From Mogibacterium sp. (GTDB lineage Bacteria; Bacillota; Clostridia; Peptostreptococcales; Anaerovoracaceae): 33,192 nucleotides of DNA. Each line of letters begins with the position of its first letter. Position 1 is the stretch's first letter. This document shows, piece after piece, positions 1-8,768 of this stretch. Position numbers and translations under genes: made by a program. The stretch spans positions 1 to 33,192 of the forward strand of contig JAFQZQ010000008.1 in assembly GCA_017405845.1 (NCBI GenBank), in the 5' to 3' direction. Below the pieces are notes generated by a model, which worked only from the letters and a program-made list of their open reading frames with translations, was not told the DNA's origin and did no database searches.

Positions 1-2
1 AC

Positions 3-1790
3 AAAGACTGGAAACCGGGCTATGAAGCTCTGAAAGACGGTAGAAATCAGATCTATGAAGGTACAAAAGGCCTCAAGGATAAAATGGTTCAGCTTGCTGC
101 ATTCCTTGATGATAAATCGCTTCAGCCGGGCTATGTTGCTGCTGTAAACGATGTTGCGGGTGATGATGAAAAGCAGTCTGCTAAGGATTTTAAAGATTTC
201 ATCAAGAACACAAACCTTCTTGAAAAAGACATTCCTGTTATCCAGAAATCAGTATCCACAAAACTTGCGGGTGCTAAACAGCTTAAAGGCGCTCTCAGCG
301 CAGCGGATTCAAATCTGGTATTTGCAGGAACAGTTGCTAATGATGCCGTATATCCGAATCTGAAGGCATTTGCTGCACTCATCCAGGATGAGCAGCAGAA
401 GGCAGGTTATCTGCAGGCCGTTGAAGGTGCAAAGAATGCATATGAAACATATGCTGGCCTTATTGAGAAGGATGTTACAGAAGCTGTAACGGCTTACATG
501 GCACCATTAATGTCTAACCCGCCTGATACAAGCTCGCAGGCATATAAGGATATGGCAGCTAAAATGGCAGAAGGCAAGAGCCAGAGCGAAGCTATAGCTG
601 CAATACAAGAAGAGAAAACTAATGCCGAGAAGGCAGCAGCAATGCAGAAGTATGGTGCTGCTGCTGAAGCTAATGAACAATTAACAGCTGCCAGACAGGG
701 AATCAATGGTGCTGTCGATTCAATCGTTAAAACACTTACTGAAGTTGATGCAATCGTTAATGGCGATGCAGTTAACGGGTCGCTTCTCCCTGGACTCAAG
801 AAGTTCAATGCAGCTGCTACATCCGCAGCTGTTGACAAGCTTTCTGAAGGTCAGGACACAATATCGGGTGGTGTTGCTACAGTTGCATCTGCAGTTCTTG
901 GCAATAAGACTCTGAAGGCCGGAGTAAAGAAGAACTTTGGCGGCAAGGCTGTCAGACTTCTTAAGAAATATAGGAGTTCTAATGGACCACTCAGCACTAA
1001 AGTCAGCGATTTCGCAGCGTTTGAAAAGCAGATGGATTCGAACCCGGGCGTTAACAGCTTCCTGCTGAAAGCGCAGAAACTGCTCACAAAGACCAGAACA
1101 GATGGTATAAAGACATACAACGCAGGAAAGAAGAAGCTGGATGATGGTAAGGCTCAGTATGCTCAGGGCCTTAAAGACTATGCAGAAGCTCCGGCTAAGC
1201 TTGCAGATGGACGCAAGCAGCTTGAAGAGGGACGTAAGGCTCTCGAAGAAGGACGTCAGACACTGGCTGATGGTAAAGCTCAGCTGGCTCAGTATGAAGA
1301 CGGTGAGCAGCAGGTAAGAGACGGGCTTAAAACACTTACCGATACAGAAGCAGATCTTAGTCTTGAGAGTATTGCAGACAGACTGAAAGGCGACGTTGAC
1401 TTCGACAACGGAGACAATCATCTTGAACTTGATGAGGGTCTTGCAGCAGTTGAGATCGGAAGAGGATATCAGGCTGAAGACGGAGTTCTTATTACAGAAG
1501 AAATTATGGGCAGAGCGATTGGTACAGGCGCTCTTCTCGGAGCTGGCGTTCTCGCAGTACTCGCAGCTATCCTTTCCTTCCTTAAGAAGAATAAGGCTGC
1601 AGGAGTCTTTGCGGTCCTCGCAGCAGCAGCCGGTGCATTCGGTGCGTTCTTCGGCTCAAATGCAGGCACATACTTCTCGAGTATTGCAGGCTCAACAGTC
1701 GGCGCAACAGGCTGGGTAGCAGCAGGTGTCCTCGGTGCAGTGGCACTCGTCCACGCTATCGCACACTTTGTAGCTCCTAAGAATGCTTAA
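3..1790 (+). CDS. X-X-X-Leu-X-X-Gly heptad-repeat membrane protein (5' partial)
   Basis: The reading frame is open from the first bases of the window, so the gene starts upstream and only its last 595 codons are visible; the first ATG at 84 is internal. The protein is rich in Ala, Lys and Gly. Leu-x-x-Gly heptads occur right at the start (EALKDGRNQ) and again around 1120-1340 (KKLDDGKAQ, RKQLEEGRKALEEGR), a pattern known from surface or membrane proteins of Firmicutes and from YhgE/Pip-type exporter-linked proteins. The last 95 residues hold about three hydrophobic helices (from about 1510, 1600 and 1710) and end shortly after the last one, so the repeats probably lie on one face of the membrane and the C-terminus is anchored. 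Function is unknown. It lies upstream of two ABC transporters but is separated from them by a strong terminator, so co-transcription is unlikely. Confidence 0.7.
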   Translation, partial: KDWKPGYEALKDGRNQIYEGTKGLKDKMVQLAAFLDDKSLQPGYVAAVNDVAGDDEKQSAKDFKDFIKNTNLLEKDIPVIQKSVSTKLAGAKQLKGALSAADSNLVFAGTVANDAVYPNLKAFAALIQDEQQKAGYLQAVEGAKNAYETYAGLIEKDVTEAVTAYMAPLMSNPPDTSSQAYKDMAAKMAEGKSQSEAIAAIQEEKTNAEKAAAMQKYGAAAEANEQLTAARQGINGAVDSIVKTLTEVDAIVNGDAVNGSLLPGLKKFNAAATSAAVDKLSEGQDTISGGVATVASAVLGNKTLKAGVKKNFGGKAVRLLKKYRSSNGPLSTKVSDFAAFEKQMDSNPGVNSFLLKAQKLLTKTRTDGIKTYNAGKKKLDDGKAQYAQGLKDYAEAPAKLADGRKQLEEGRKALEEGRQTLADGKAQLAQYEDGEQQVRDGLKTLTDTEADLSLESIADRLKGDVDFDNGDNHLELDEGLAAVEIGRGYQAEDGVLITEEIMGRAIGTGALLGAGVLAVLAAILSFLKKNKAAGVFAVLAAAAGAFGAFFGSNAGTYFSSIAGSTVGATGWVAAGVLGAVALVHAIAHFVAPKNA

Positions 1791-1831
1791 TAGCAAGTTG
1801 CAGAAAGCAAAATAAAATATTAAACAGTACT

Positions 1832-1861
1832 GGGAGGCGAGTATGCTCGCCTCCCGCTTTT
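1832..1861 (+). terminator. Rho-independent terminator of the heptad-repeat gene
   Basis: A perfect 10-bp stem, GGGAGGCGAG (1832-1841) with CTCGCCTCCC (1846-1855), closes a TATG loop and is followed by GCTTTT. The T run is short, but the stem is GC rich and sits 41 bases after the stop codon. Confidence 0.85.
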
Positions 1862-1881
1862 ATGCACCGAAGTCAAAGTGT

Positions 1882-1919
1882 TATAATGTTCAGGTACATG
1901 ACATTGGCTATGATGTCAT
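1882..1919 (+). promoter_or_regulatory. Putative promoter and operator of the ABC transporter pair
   Basis: A perfect -10 box TATAAT lies at 1882-1887; no good -35 box is visible. Just downstream, in the expected transcription start/leader region, is a perfect inverted repeat ATGACAT (1898-1904) and ATGTCAT (1913-1919) with an 8-base spacer. This is the size of a dimeric repressor site. The regulator is not in the window. The AGGAGG ribosome site follows at 1924-1929. Confidence 0.5.
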
Positions 1920-1936
1920 AGCGAGGAGGGCACAAA

Positions 1937-4264
1937 TTGTCTCATACGATCGAGTTAAAAAAAGTCTCGAAATACTATGCAGGTGAAGACACCATAAGCA
2001 TGGGAATCTCACGCGTAGATCTTGACCTTGATATAGGTGAATTTGTTGCGATAACAGGAGAGAGCGGCAGCGGAAAGTCTACACTCCTGAATGTTATCAG
2101 TGGCCTTGATACCTATGAAGAAGGAGAGCTCTTTGTGTGCGGGGAGGACACTACTGCATACGGAACCGAAGATTATGAGAAGTACCGCAAGACATATATA
2201 GGTAACATATTTCAGGAATTCAACCTGATAAACAGCTACACAGTTTACCAGAATATAGAGGCTGTGATGCTTCTTTCCGGAAAAAACAGGAAAGAATGCA
2301 GGGCTCAAATCAATGAACTTATCGAGCAGGTAGGGCTCAGCAGCTATCGCAATACCAAGGTGTCAAAACTCTCCGGAGGTCAGAAGCAGAGAGTAGCTAT
2401 CGCAAGAGCGCTTGCAAAAGATGCACCGATCGTAGTTGCAGACGAGCCTACAGGCAACCTCGACAGTGCGTCAGCTGAGGCTGTTATGGAAACTCTTGCA
2501 AAAGTGTCAAAAGATAAACTGGTAATTATCGTAACGCATAACTATGAACAGGCAGAACCGTATATAACGCGTAAGCTTACAATGCATGACGGAAAGGTGG
2601 TTGAGGACAGGAAGATCGTTCCGGCAGAGAAATGCAAGCCGGATGCTGAGGCCGGGACCGATGAGGAACGATATGAGGTGCCTTTGCCGGGAAAGATGAA
2701 AAAAGCTTCAGAGCTGAGGCTGGGGGTACGTAATACATTTAACTTGCCTGCAAAATTCATACTGTTGTTCATAGTTTACTTATTTGTTTCGACTGCTGTT
2801 CTGGGTCAATATGCAACAGAAAAAAACAGCATGCATGAGACAGACTTGCTCGGAACTAACCAGTATTTCGTAAATACAAATGCAAACAGAATCATTGTTA
2901 AAAAAGGCAACGAAAGCAGCTTTACAGATAGTGATATTGCCTCAGTACTGGATACTCCTAACATACAGGGGGTAGTGAAAAACGATGTAGCTCTCGACAG
3001 CGGTGTAAGCCTTAGTCTTGGAGATATGATCATAGAAGGACCCGTAGTTTCTTTCGATCAGCTCGATTCAGGCAAAATCGCTATTGGTCATATGCCTCGC
3101 AACGATCACGAAATAGTGATCAGACTGGATTCCGCCAGTGATGCTTTTGTCGCTATCAACGATAGCGGAAATGACTTTATAGGCTCATCTGTAGTGCTCA
3201 AGGATATGAACCAGACGATGGCATATGATATTACTGATGATATTACAATTGCCGGGTTCATTCTTGATGAGGATGATTCAGGATACTCTCTTTACGGGTA
3301 TTCTACTATATACGTTAGTGATGCAGTTTCCAGAGAGCTGCTGATCTCTATGATGGCAACGGTCTCAGAATCTGAGCTTAGCTTTGGTGACAAAACTGTA
3401 AATAACGAATACGGGCGTGCGGTATATCCTTCTACGAATGTACCTGATGGCAAGGTTTTCATATTTGAAGACCAGGAGTACTATTACGAAAGCGACAATG
3501 AAGACGATGAGGAGGTCGAAAACGTAAAAGGAAAGGACTTTGGCCTTAAGATAAAAAACAGATTTTTTGAATCCGAGGGTAAATATACGGTAGATAAGGT
3601 AATCACTAAGAACAACTGCAAAAAACTGGTAGGAATTTCTAAGGAGGATTACGATTCTTATTACAGTTCTGTTTTTATCAGCAGAAGTGATTTCAAAAGG
3701 CTGTTTGATAAAGGTTACTATCAAATAAGTGCTTTCATGATAAATGAACAGGAATCCGATGACACAAAGCAGGCTCTTGCTGAAAAGGGGTTCACAACAA
3801 TGATTGTTAAGGATTCACTGTCAGATTCCACAGGGGAACTAGGGGGAATGCTTGATCTGATGGCATACGGAAGATTGGCCCTGGAGTTCATAATCCTTTT
3901 CTTTGTTGCGTACGCAGTTATAAGGCTTATCCTGAGATCCCGGAATTCATATTTCTCAACGCTTAGAATCCTCGGCGCTACGAAAGGCAATATCAAAGGT
4001 ATATTGAGGACCGAGCTGGTGCTGATGATGATGATAACATACGGTGTGGTTGTGCTGTGTGCAGTACTTGTCAACAAAGGGATACTGCAGGATCTTACCG
4101 GCTATGAAATGAAAGAGCTCGCTAAACTGCTCTTCTATATCACTCCTGTCGACTATTGCGTACTTGGTGCGCTGCTCCTGCTTATGTCATGGCTTATTGG
4201 CAGCAGACATTCCAAACGGATCTTTGCTAAAAGCGCCATGAAGACATTCAGAGAGGGGGTGTAG
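1937..4264 (+). CDS. ABC transporter, fused ATPase and FtsX/MacB-type permease (first of pair)
   Basis: A 775-residue half-transporter with the ATPase at the N-terminus. Visible motifs are Walker A GESGSGKST (41-49), signature LSGGQ (145-149), Walker B IVVADEPTGNLD (from 165) and the switch His201. The ATPase is of the LolD/MacB class. A membrane helix follows at about 273-291, then a large extracytoplasmic domain of about 350 residues, then three C-terminal helices of the FtsX permease fold (about 650-765). Translation starts at TTG (1937), chosen because AGGAGG lies seven bases upstream and the ATPase begins immediately. The stop is three bases before the next gene, so the two are translated together. 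MacB-type transporters usually move peptides, toxins or lipoproteins, or sense peptide antibiotics; the substrate here is unknown. No two-component system is adjacent. Confidence 0.85.
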   Translation: MSHTIELKKVSKYYAGEDTISMGISRVDLDLDIGEFVAITGESGSGKSTLLNVISGLDTYEEGELFVCGEDTTAYGTEDYEKYRKTYIGNIFQEFNLINSYTVYQNIEAVMLLSGKNRKECRAQINELIEQVGLSSYRNTKVSKLSGGQKQRVAIARALAKDAPIVVADEPTGNLDSASAEAVMETLAKVSKDKLVIIVTHNYEQAEPYITRKLTMHDGKVVEDRKIVPAEKCKPDAEAGTDEERYEVPLPGKMKKASELRLGVRNTFNLPAKFILLFIVYLFVSTAVLGQYATEKNSMHETDLLGTNQYFVNTNANRIIVKKGNESSFTDSDIASVLDTPNIQGVVKNDVALDSGVSLSLGDMIIEGPVVSFDQLDSGKIAIGHMPRNDHEIVIRLDSASDAFVAINDSGNDFIGSSVVLKDMNQTMAYDITDDITIAGFILDEDDSGYSLYGYSTIYVSDAVSRELLISMMATVSESELSFGDKTVNNEYGRAVYPSTNVPDGKVFIFEDQEYYYESDNEDDEEVENVKGKDFGLKIKNRFFESEGKYTVDKVITKNNCKKLVGISKEDYDSYYSSVFISRSDFKRLFDKGYYQISAFMINEQESDDTKQALAEKGFTTMIVKDSLSDSTGELGGMLDLMAYGRLALEFIILFFVAYAVIRLILRSRNSYFSTLRILGATKGNIKGILRTELVLMMMITYGVVVLCAVLVNKGILQDLTGYEMKELAKLLFYITPVDYCVLGALLLLMSWLIGSRHSKRIFAKSAMKTFREGV

Positions 4265-4267
4265 TGT

Positions 4268-6730
4268 ATGATCCGGATCGATAATGTCAATAAATATTAC
4301 AACAAGGGTAAGGCGAACCAGATCCATGTCATCGATAACACCTCGGTAGAGTTACCTGATAAAGGCATATTCTGCATTCTTGGGCCATCGGGCTGCGGTA
4401 AGACTACACTGCTGAATGCAATTGGCGGCCTTGACAAAGTAAACAGCGGAAAGATCACCATAGATGATCAGACCATTACGGGAGCTTCGTCCGATAAAAT
4501 CGACAGCATACGAAATGCGAATATAGGATATATATTTCAGGACTTCAATCTGCTTGATGACAGGACGGTATTTGAAAATGTTGCCATTGCTCTTCGCATG
4601 GTAGGAGTTACTGATCACGATGTTGTTACTGACCGTGTAAGATACTGCCTCAAAAAGACCGGCATAGACCAGTATAGAAACAAACCGGCAGGTGCTCTCT
4701 CCGGCGGTCAGCGGCAGAGAGTAGCTATTGCAAGAGCGATTGTTAAGAATCCAAGCATCATTCTTGCTGACGAACCTACGGGAAATCTCGACAGCGCCAA
4801 TACACTTGAGATCATGAACATAATCAAGACGATCTCAAAGGATAAGCTGGTGATTCTCGTTACTCATGAGCGAAATATAGCCGAGTTTTATTCCGACTAT
4901 GTTGCAGAAATCAAGGATGGAAAAATCGTCAGCATTTATGATAACAACACATCCAGATCTTTGGACTACCAGCTCGAGAACAAGATATATCTTAAAGATA
5001 TGGAGTTCCATAAGGAGCTGCGTCAGGATGATGTGAGTATTGATGTATACAGCGATACAGAGCGTCTTACTGATATAAAGCTGGTTGTAAGGGACAACAC
5101 CATCTACATAAGTACCGGTGAAAAACTGAATGTAGCAGATAACAATACAAATGTGGAATTAATCGATGATCATTATACTGTCATTGATGAGACCATCTTT
5201 GAAGAGAATGACTTTGACTATACAGCATACCTCCCTCCTGATTACAAGGCTAAATACACATCCATATATAAGTTGTCCAATATAATCAGCAACGGATGGA
5301 GAACGCTTGAAAGCTTCAGTGCTATAAAAAAACTTCTTCTGCTTGGCTTTGTATTTGCTGCCATGTTTGCGTTTATGGCTGTAAGCAATGTGTTTGGCTT
5401 GCTGGAAGTTAAACCGGTGGATTACAGGACTACAAATGGGAATTACTTAACAGTTTCCAATGCAGAAAGGACGGAGTATTTGCTCGACCTGGTGGAGAGC
5501 CTTGAATCTGTTTCTTATGTTCTGCCGGGTGAAACGAAAAAAAGTGTAACGCTTCCATTGAATGACTATATACAGACCAGCAACGCACAGGAAGATATCA
5601 TAGTGTCAATCGCACTTTCAAGCGTACTGGAACCTGAGCAGTTAATTGCCGGATCTATGCCTGCAGGGCCTCAGGATGTTGTTCTTGACAAAGCTGTAAT
5701 AGACGATTTCCTAAGAGATGATTTGGGCAGGGAGATCTGCCTGGATACAATGGATGAATTCATTGGCAGAAAGATCAAGGTCCCAAATCTGAATGATTAC
5801 AGGATAGTTGGAATAACAGATACAGAATCACCTTCGCTGTTTGTAGATCCTGATCAGGCAATGTTTATTATTACTAATGCAAGCGATGCCACAGGAGAGA
5901 TTTCACTCGACTTCCTGGAGGATGATGCTCCGGATACGGATATTGTGAGCAGCGGTAAGGTCAAGGACATTGAGCTTTCCGAGAACGCAATAAAGATAAA
6001 GAAAGGGCGCAAGCCTGAAAACGCCTACGAGGTCGTAGTAAACTATAGCAACAAAGATGATAAGGATATGGCTATAGGAAAAGCCATAGAGACTAAAGTC
6101 GCCGGACGAAATCTTACGGTTGTAGGTTTTTACACAAGCAATGTAGCGGATGATGACACCTACTATGTTCATGCAGACACAATAAGAAAGCATTACATCA
6201 AAAAGCAGAAATACTTCTCTGTGTATGCACAGGACCCTGCTCTTCTGAAAGCTATATTTGATGAAACCGGCGTCCCGTCTAAGGTTAATGATGTCAGGGA
6301 TAAGAACATCTATATCAGTGCTCATAGAGATCAGCTTATTTCTTCAATTATCGTTGCCGGAATCATCATGTTGATCTCGCTTATAGAAATGTTCCTTATA
6401 TTAAGATCTTCTTTCCTGTCCAGAATCAGGGAGGTCGGAACACTTAGGGCCATTGGTCTCAAAAAGGGCGACATCTACAGAATGTTTACGGGAGAAATAA
6501 TTGTAATTTCACTTATCACAGCTATTCCGGGTATTGCAATTATGTATCTTGCGCTATCCGGGCTGGTAAGAACTACCTATTATTTGGAAGGCCTGTATAT
6601 CCTGACCCCGGCAATTGCTGCCATTACTCTTGCCATCATACTGGTGTTTAACCTGATTGCAGGACTGATCCCGGTATTTGCGACTATGCGAAAGACACCG
6701 GCAGAGATACTGGCCAGAACAGACATTTAA
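4268..6730 (+). CDS. ABC transporter, fused ATPase and FtsX/MacB-type permease (second of pair)
   Basis: An 820-residue protein with the same plan as its upstream neighbour. It has Walker A GPSGCGKTT (39-47), signature LSGGQ (144-148), Walker B IILADEPTGNLD (from 164) and His200-region HE. A cytoplasmic-looking linker of about 130 residues follows, then a helix at about 356-377, a long extracytoplasmic domain, and three C-terminal membrane helices. The C-terminal REVGTLRAIGLKKGDIYRMF segment is the conserved coupling loop of FtsX-type permeases. GAGAGGGGGTG just upstream of 4262 serves as ribosome site. The pair probably forms a heterodimer with two ATPase sites that both look competent. The substrate cannot be deduced. 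A strong terminator follows. Confidence 0.85.
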   Translation: MIRIDNVNKYYNKGKANQIHVIDNTSVELPDKGIFCILGPSGCGKTTLLNAIGGLDKVNSGKITIDDQTITGASSDKIDSIRNANIGYIFQDFNLLDDRTVFENVAIALRMVGVTDHDVVTDRVRYCLKKTGIDQYRNKPAGALSGGQRQRVAIARAIVKNPSIILADEPTGNLDSANTLEIMNIIKTISKDKLVILVTHERNIAEFYSDYVAEIKDGKIVSIYDNNTSRSLDYQLENKIYLKDMEFHKELRQDDVSIDVYSDTERLTDIKLVVRDNTIYISTGEKLNVADNNTNVELIDDHYTVIDETIFEENDFDYTAYLPPDYKAKYTSIYKLSNIISNGWRTLESFSAIKKLLLLGFVFAAMFAFMAVSNVFGLLEVKPVDYRTTNGNYLTVSNAERTEYLLDLVESLESVSYVLPGETKKSVTLPLNDYIQTSNAQEDIIVSIALSSVLEPEQLIAGSMPAGPQDVVLDKAVIDDFLRDDLGREICLDTMDEFIGRKIKVPNLNDYRIVGITDTESPSLFVDPDQAMFIITNASDATGEISLDFLEDDAPDTDIVSSGKVKDIELSENAIKIKKGRKPENAYEVVVNYSNKDDKDMAIGKAIETKVAGRNLTVVGFYTSNVADDDTYYVHADTIRKHYIKKQKYFSVYAQDPALLKAIFDETGVPSKVNDVRDKNIYISAHRDQLISSIIVAGIIMLISLIEMFLILRSSFLSRIREVGTLRAIGLKKGDIYRMFTGEIIVISLITAIPGIAIMYLALSGLVRTTYYLEGLYILTPAIAAITLAIILVFNLIAGLIPVFATMRKTPAEILARTDI

Positions 6731-6751
6731 ATCACATAGCAAATCATGCGA

Positions 6752-6777
6752 GGCGGACAGAAATGTCCGCCTTTTTT
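6752..6777 (+). terminator. Rho-independent terminator after the ABC transporter pair
   Basis: GGCGGACA (6752-6759) pairs perfectly with TGTCCGCC (6764-6771) across a GAAA tetraloop and is followed by six T residues. It closes the ABC operon and insulates the pilus operon. Confidence 0.95.
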
Positions 6778-6906
6778 AGTGTACCGGAGTTTTGTGAGGA
6801 AATGCTCACAAAACATTTTTCTCATGATAAACGACAAAAAATCACCGGTATCCTGCAAGAAACCACCGAATGTGCGAAATGGCTGTATCCCAGTGATTTC
6901 AAGGCG

Positions 6907-6934
6907 TTGACAGCTAATTCGAAGCGTGTAGAAT
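6907..6934 (+). promoter_or_regulatory. Promoter of the pilus operon
   Basis: A perfect -35 TTGACA (6907-6912) and -10 TAGAAT (6929-6934) are separated by 16 bases, a sigma-A type promoter. The leader to the ATG at 6988 is about 45 bases and contains a CCGG-AAAA-CCGG hairpin and two copies of ATGGGAAAC. The stretch 6778-6906 holds no recognised gene; the frame is open there but starts inside the terminator. Confidence 0.75.
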
Positions 6935-6987
6935 GGGAAACATCCCGCCGGAAAACCGGATGGGAAACCACGAAAGGAGTATCCGAT

Positions 6988-8757
6988 ATGCTAAGAAAAA
7001 CGTCATTGATCCTGGTAATGAGTCTGGTCTGTTTCCTGTGGACAGCGACTGCCTATGATGCAGTTTATGCTGTTTCAAACAGCCAGTACAGCCTATCAGG
7101 AGCACAGTACCAGCTCTATACCGACAGCGCCTGTACAACAAAGGCAAAGACTGCCGGCGGGAGCAACGCCTTGCTAACGACAGATGAAAACGGTGATTCT
7201 GCTGTGCTTCAGATGGCACCGGGAACCTACTATGCAAAGGAGATAAAGCCGTCAAAGGGCTATAAGCTCGATACCGATGAAAACGGCGATGCAAGGGTTT
7301 ACACCATACAGGTGACTGCGTCCGACACTGAATCCGACCCTGCAACTTTTACTTCAAGCGAGCCGCCGGTATATGGAGAGCCGGATTTCATGGTGTTCAA
7401 GACAGATACAGAAGACGCGTTCGACTACACAAATCTTCTTGGTGCCCGGTTTACCGTCAGGTACTACGATGTGGCAACAAAGGCCGAGATCGCAGGTGCT
7501 GAGCCAAAAGATCAGTGGACGTTCGAGACCGTTAAAAAGGACGCCCCTGAAAGCAAACCCGAGGGCACGTTCATGGCAGGCTTCGACTGGCAGCACGACG
7601 ATCCGATTGAGTACAGCCATGAAGGTGAAAGACCATTCTATGAAGTAAGTGAAAACGAAACAACGAAGAGGGTGCTTCCTCTGGGTTGGTTCACCATAGA
7701 GGAGACTGCGGCCCCGCCGGGATTCTGGCTCTCTGACAAGGTGGTTTACGGTCATGTCTATCAGCCTGAAGGAGGAGGCGACGTAATCACTGAGATAGAA
7801 GGCTCGTCAGAAGACGGGAGGCTGCATCTTGAGACCTTGACTTTCACGGATGAGCCGTACCCAAGCATATCTACATCTGCCTCGCTGCAAAGCGGTAATC
7901 ATGAGGTCAGGGATGTCATCACTTATGAAAACCTGGTACCTAATGCGAGCTATGTGTTCAGGGGCTGGTTGGTGGATACGGTAAGCGGTGAGAAGGTGCC
8001 CGGTTCAGACAGCAGCGTGACTCTTGATGCCGGTACGGAAACGTCAGGGCAGGTTGAGATGGTGCTCAGCACGGAAGGCTATGACGAAATGGATGGCTAC
8101 AGTATGACTGCTTTTGAGGAGCTTTACTTTATCAAAAATCCCGAAGGTGAAAGCACTGAGACCCTCGTGGCAGAGCATAAAGACATCAATGACAGCAGCC
8201 AGACTGTAGAGATCTATCAGGATCTGAAGATCGAGAAAAACGTTACAGGTAATCTCGGAGACCTTTCCAAGGTGTTCGAATACACGGCAGAGTTCACCGG
8301 GCTCGTTCCGGGACAGGCGTATACAGTGGAAGGCTATGATGAGAAGGTATTCAATGCTGACCCGGAAGGGAATGCCGCTATTCCGCTGAAGCTTATGGAC
8401 AACCGGAGCGTCACCATCAGGCGCCTCCCGAAAGGCGCGGGATACCGGGTCACAGAAGCTGCGTCAGACCACGTAGCTGAGTTCAGGGCTTTCTCGGAGG
8501 ATATGGCAGAAAAAGGCGCAAAGATCGTGCTGGCCTCGGACAGCAATGGAGAAAATGTGGCAAAGGAGCTGTCCACAGCACTCGAAAGAGTAGACATGTT
8601 TGACGGAACGGTAGTCATAGTCTGGGAGAATAACAGGGATCTTGCAACGATCACAGCTGTTCAGTCATACCTCGGTATATGGGCCTGCGCTTTGGCGATC
8701 GTGATCGCGGGCACGGTGACACTGCTTATAAAACACACTAAATACAAAGAAGACTAG
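6988..8757 (+). CDS. Pilus surface protein with headless SpaA domain, Cna_B domain and Thr-Gln ester-bond domain
   Basis: A 589-residue secreted, membrane-anchored pilin. The start at 6988 is set by AAAGGAG and by a signal peptide (1-28, ending VYA). Domains: a SpaA-like prealbumin domain (31-128, YSLSGAQYQLY to FTSSEPP) that lacks its usual first strand; a Cna_B/SpaA domain (131-290) with Lys138, TIEET Glu and FTDEP Asp suited to an isopeptide bond; a VaFE-type domain (about 291-410) with Thr312 (DVITY), His397 and Gln405 (SSQTV), the pattern of intramolecular Thr-Gln ester bonds; and a domain (412-550) with Lys417, Glu490 and Asn548/549 shared with the next gene. The C-terminus is NNRDLATITA, a membrane helix and a basic tail, a sorting-signal layout without LPXTG. 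It is first in the operon and is probably an adhesin stalk or ancillary pilin. Confidence 0.85.
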   Translation: MLRKTSLILVMSLVCFLWTATAYDAVYAVSNSQYSLSGAQYQLYTDSACTTKAKTAGGSNALLTTDENGDSAVLQMAPGTYYAKEIKPSKGYKLDTDENGDARVYTIQVTASDTESDPATFTSSEPPVYGEPDFMVFKTDTEDAFDYTNLLGARFTVRYYDVATKAEIAGAEPKDQWTFETVKKDAPESKPEGTFMAGFDWQHDDPIEYSHEGERPFYEVSENETTKRVLPLGWFTIEETAAPPGFWLSDKVVYGHVYQPEGGGDVITEIEGSSEDGRLHLETLTFTDEPYPSISTSASLQSGNHEVRDVITYENLVPNASYVFRGWLVDTVSGEKVPGSDSSVTLDAGTETSGQVEMVLSTEGYDEMDGYSMTAFEELYFIKNPEGESTETLVAEHKDINDSSQTVEIYQDLKIEKNVTGNLGDLSKVFEYTAEFTGLVPGQAYTVEGYDEKVFNADPEGNAAIPLKLMDNRSVTIRRLPKGAGYRVTEAASDHVAEFRAFSEDMAEKGAKIVLASDSNGENVAKELSTALERVDMFDGTVVIVWENNRDLATITAVQSYLGIWACALAIVIAGTVTLLIKHTKYKED

Positions 8758-8768
8758 GAGGAGAAGAC

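Noticed and set aside
6763..6987. N-terminal extension of the first pilin gene to an ATG at 6763
   Set aside because: That ATG lies inside the terminator stem of the ABC operon and upstream of the promoter; the signal peptide and AAAGGAG fix the start at 6988.
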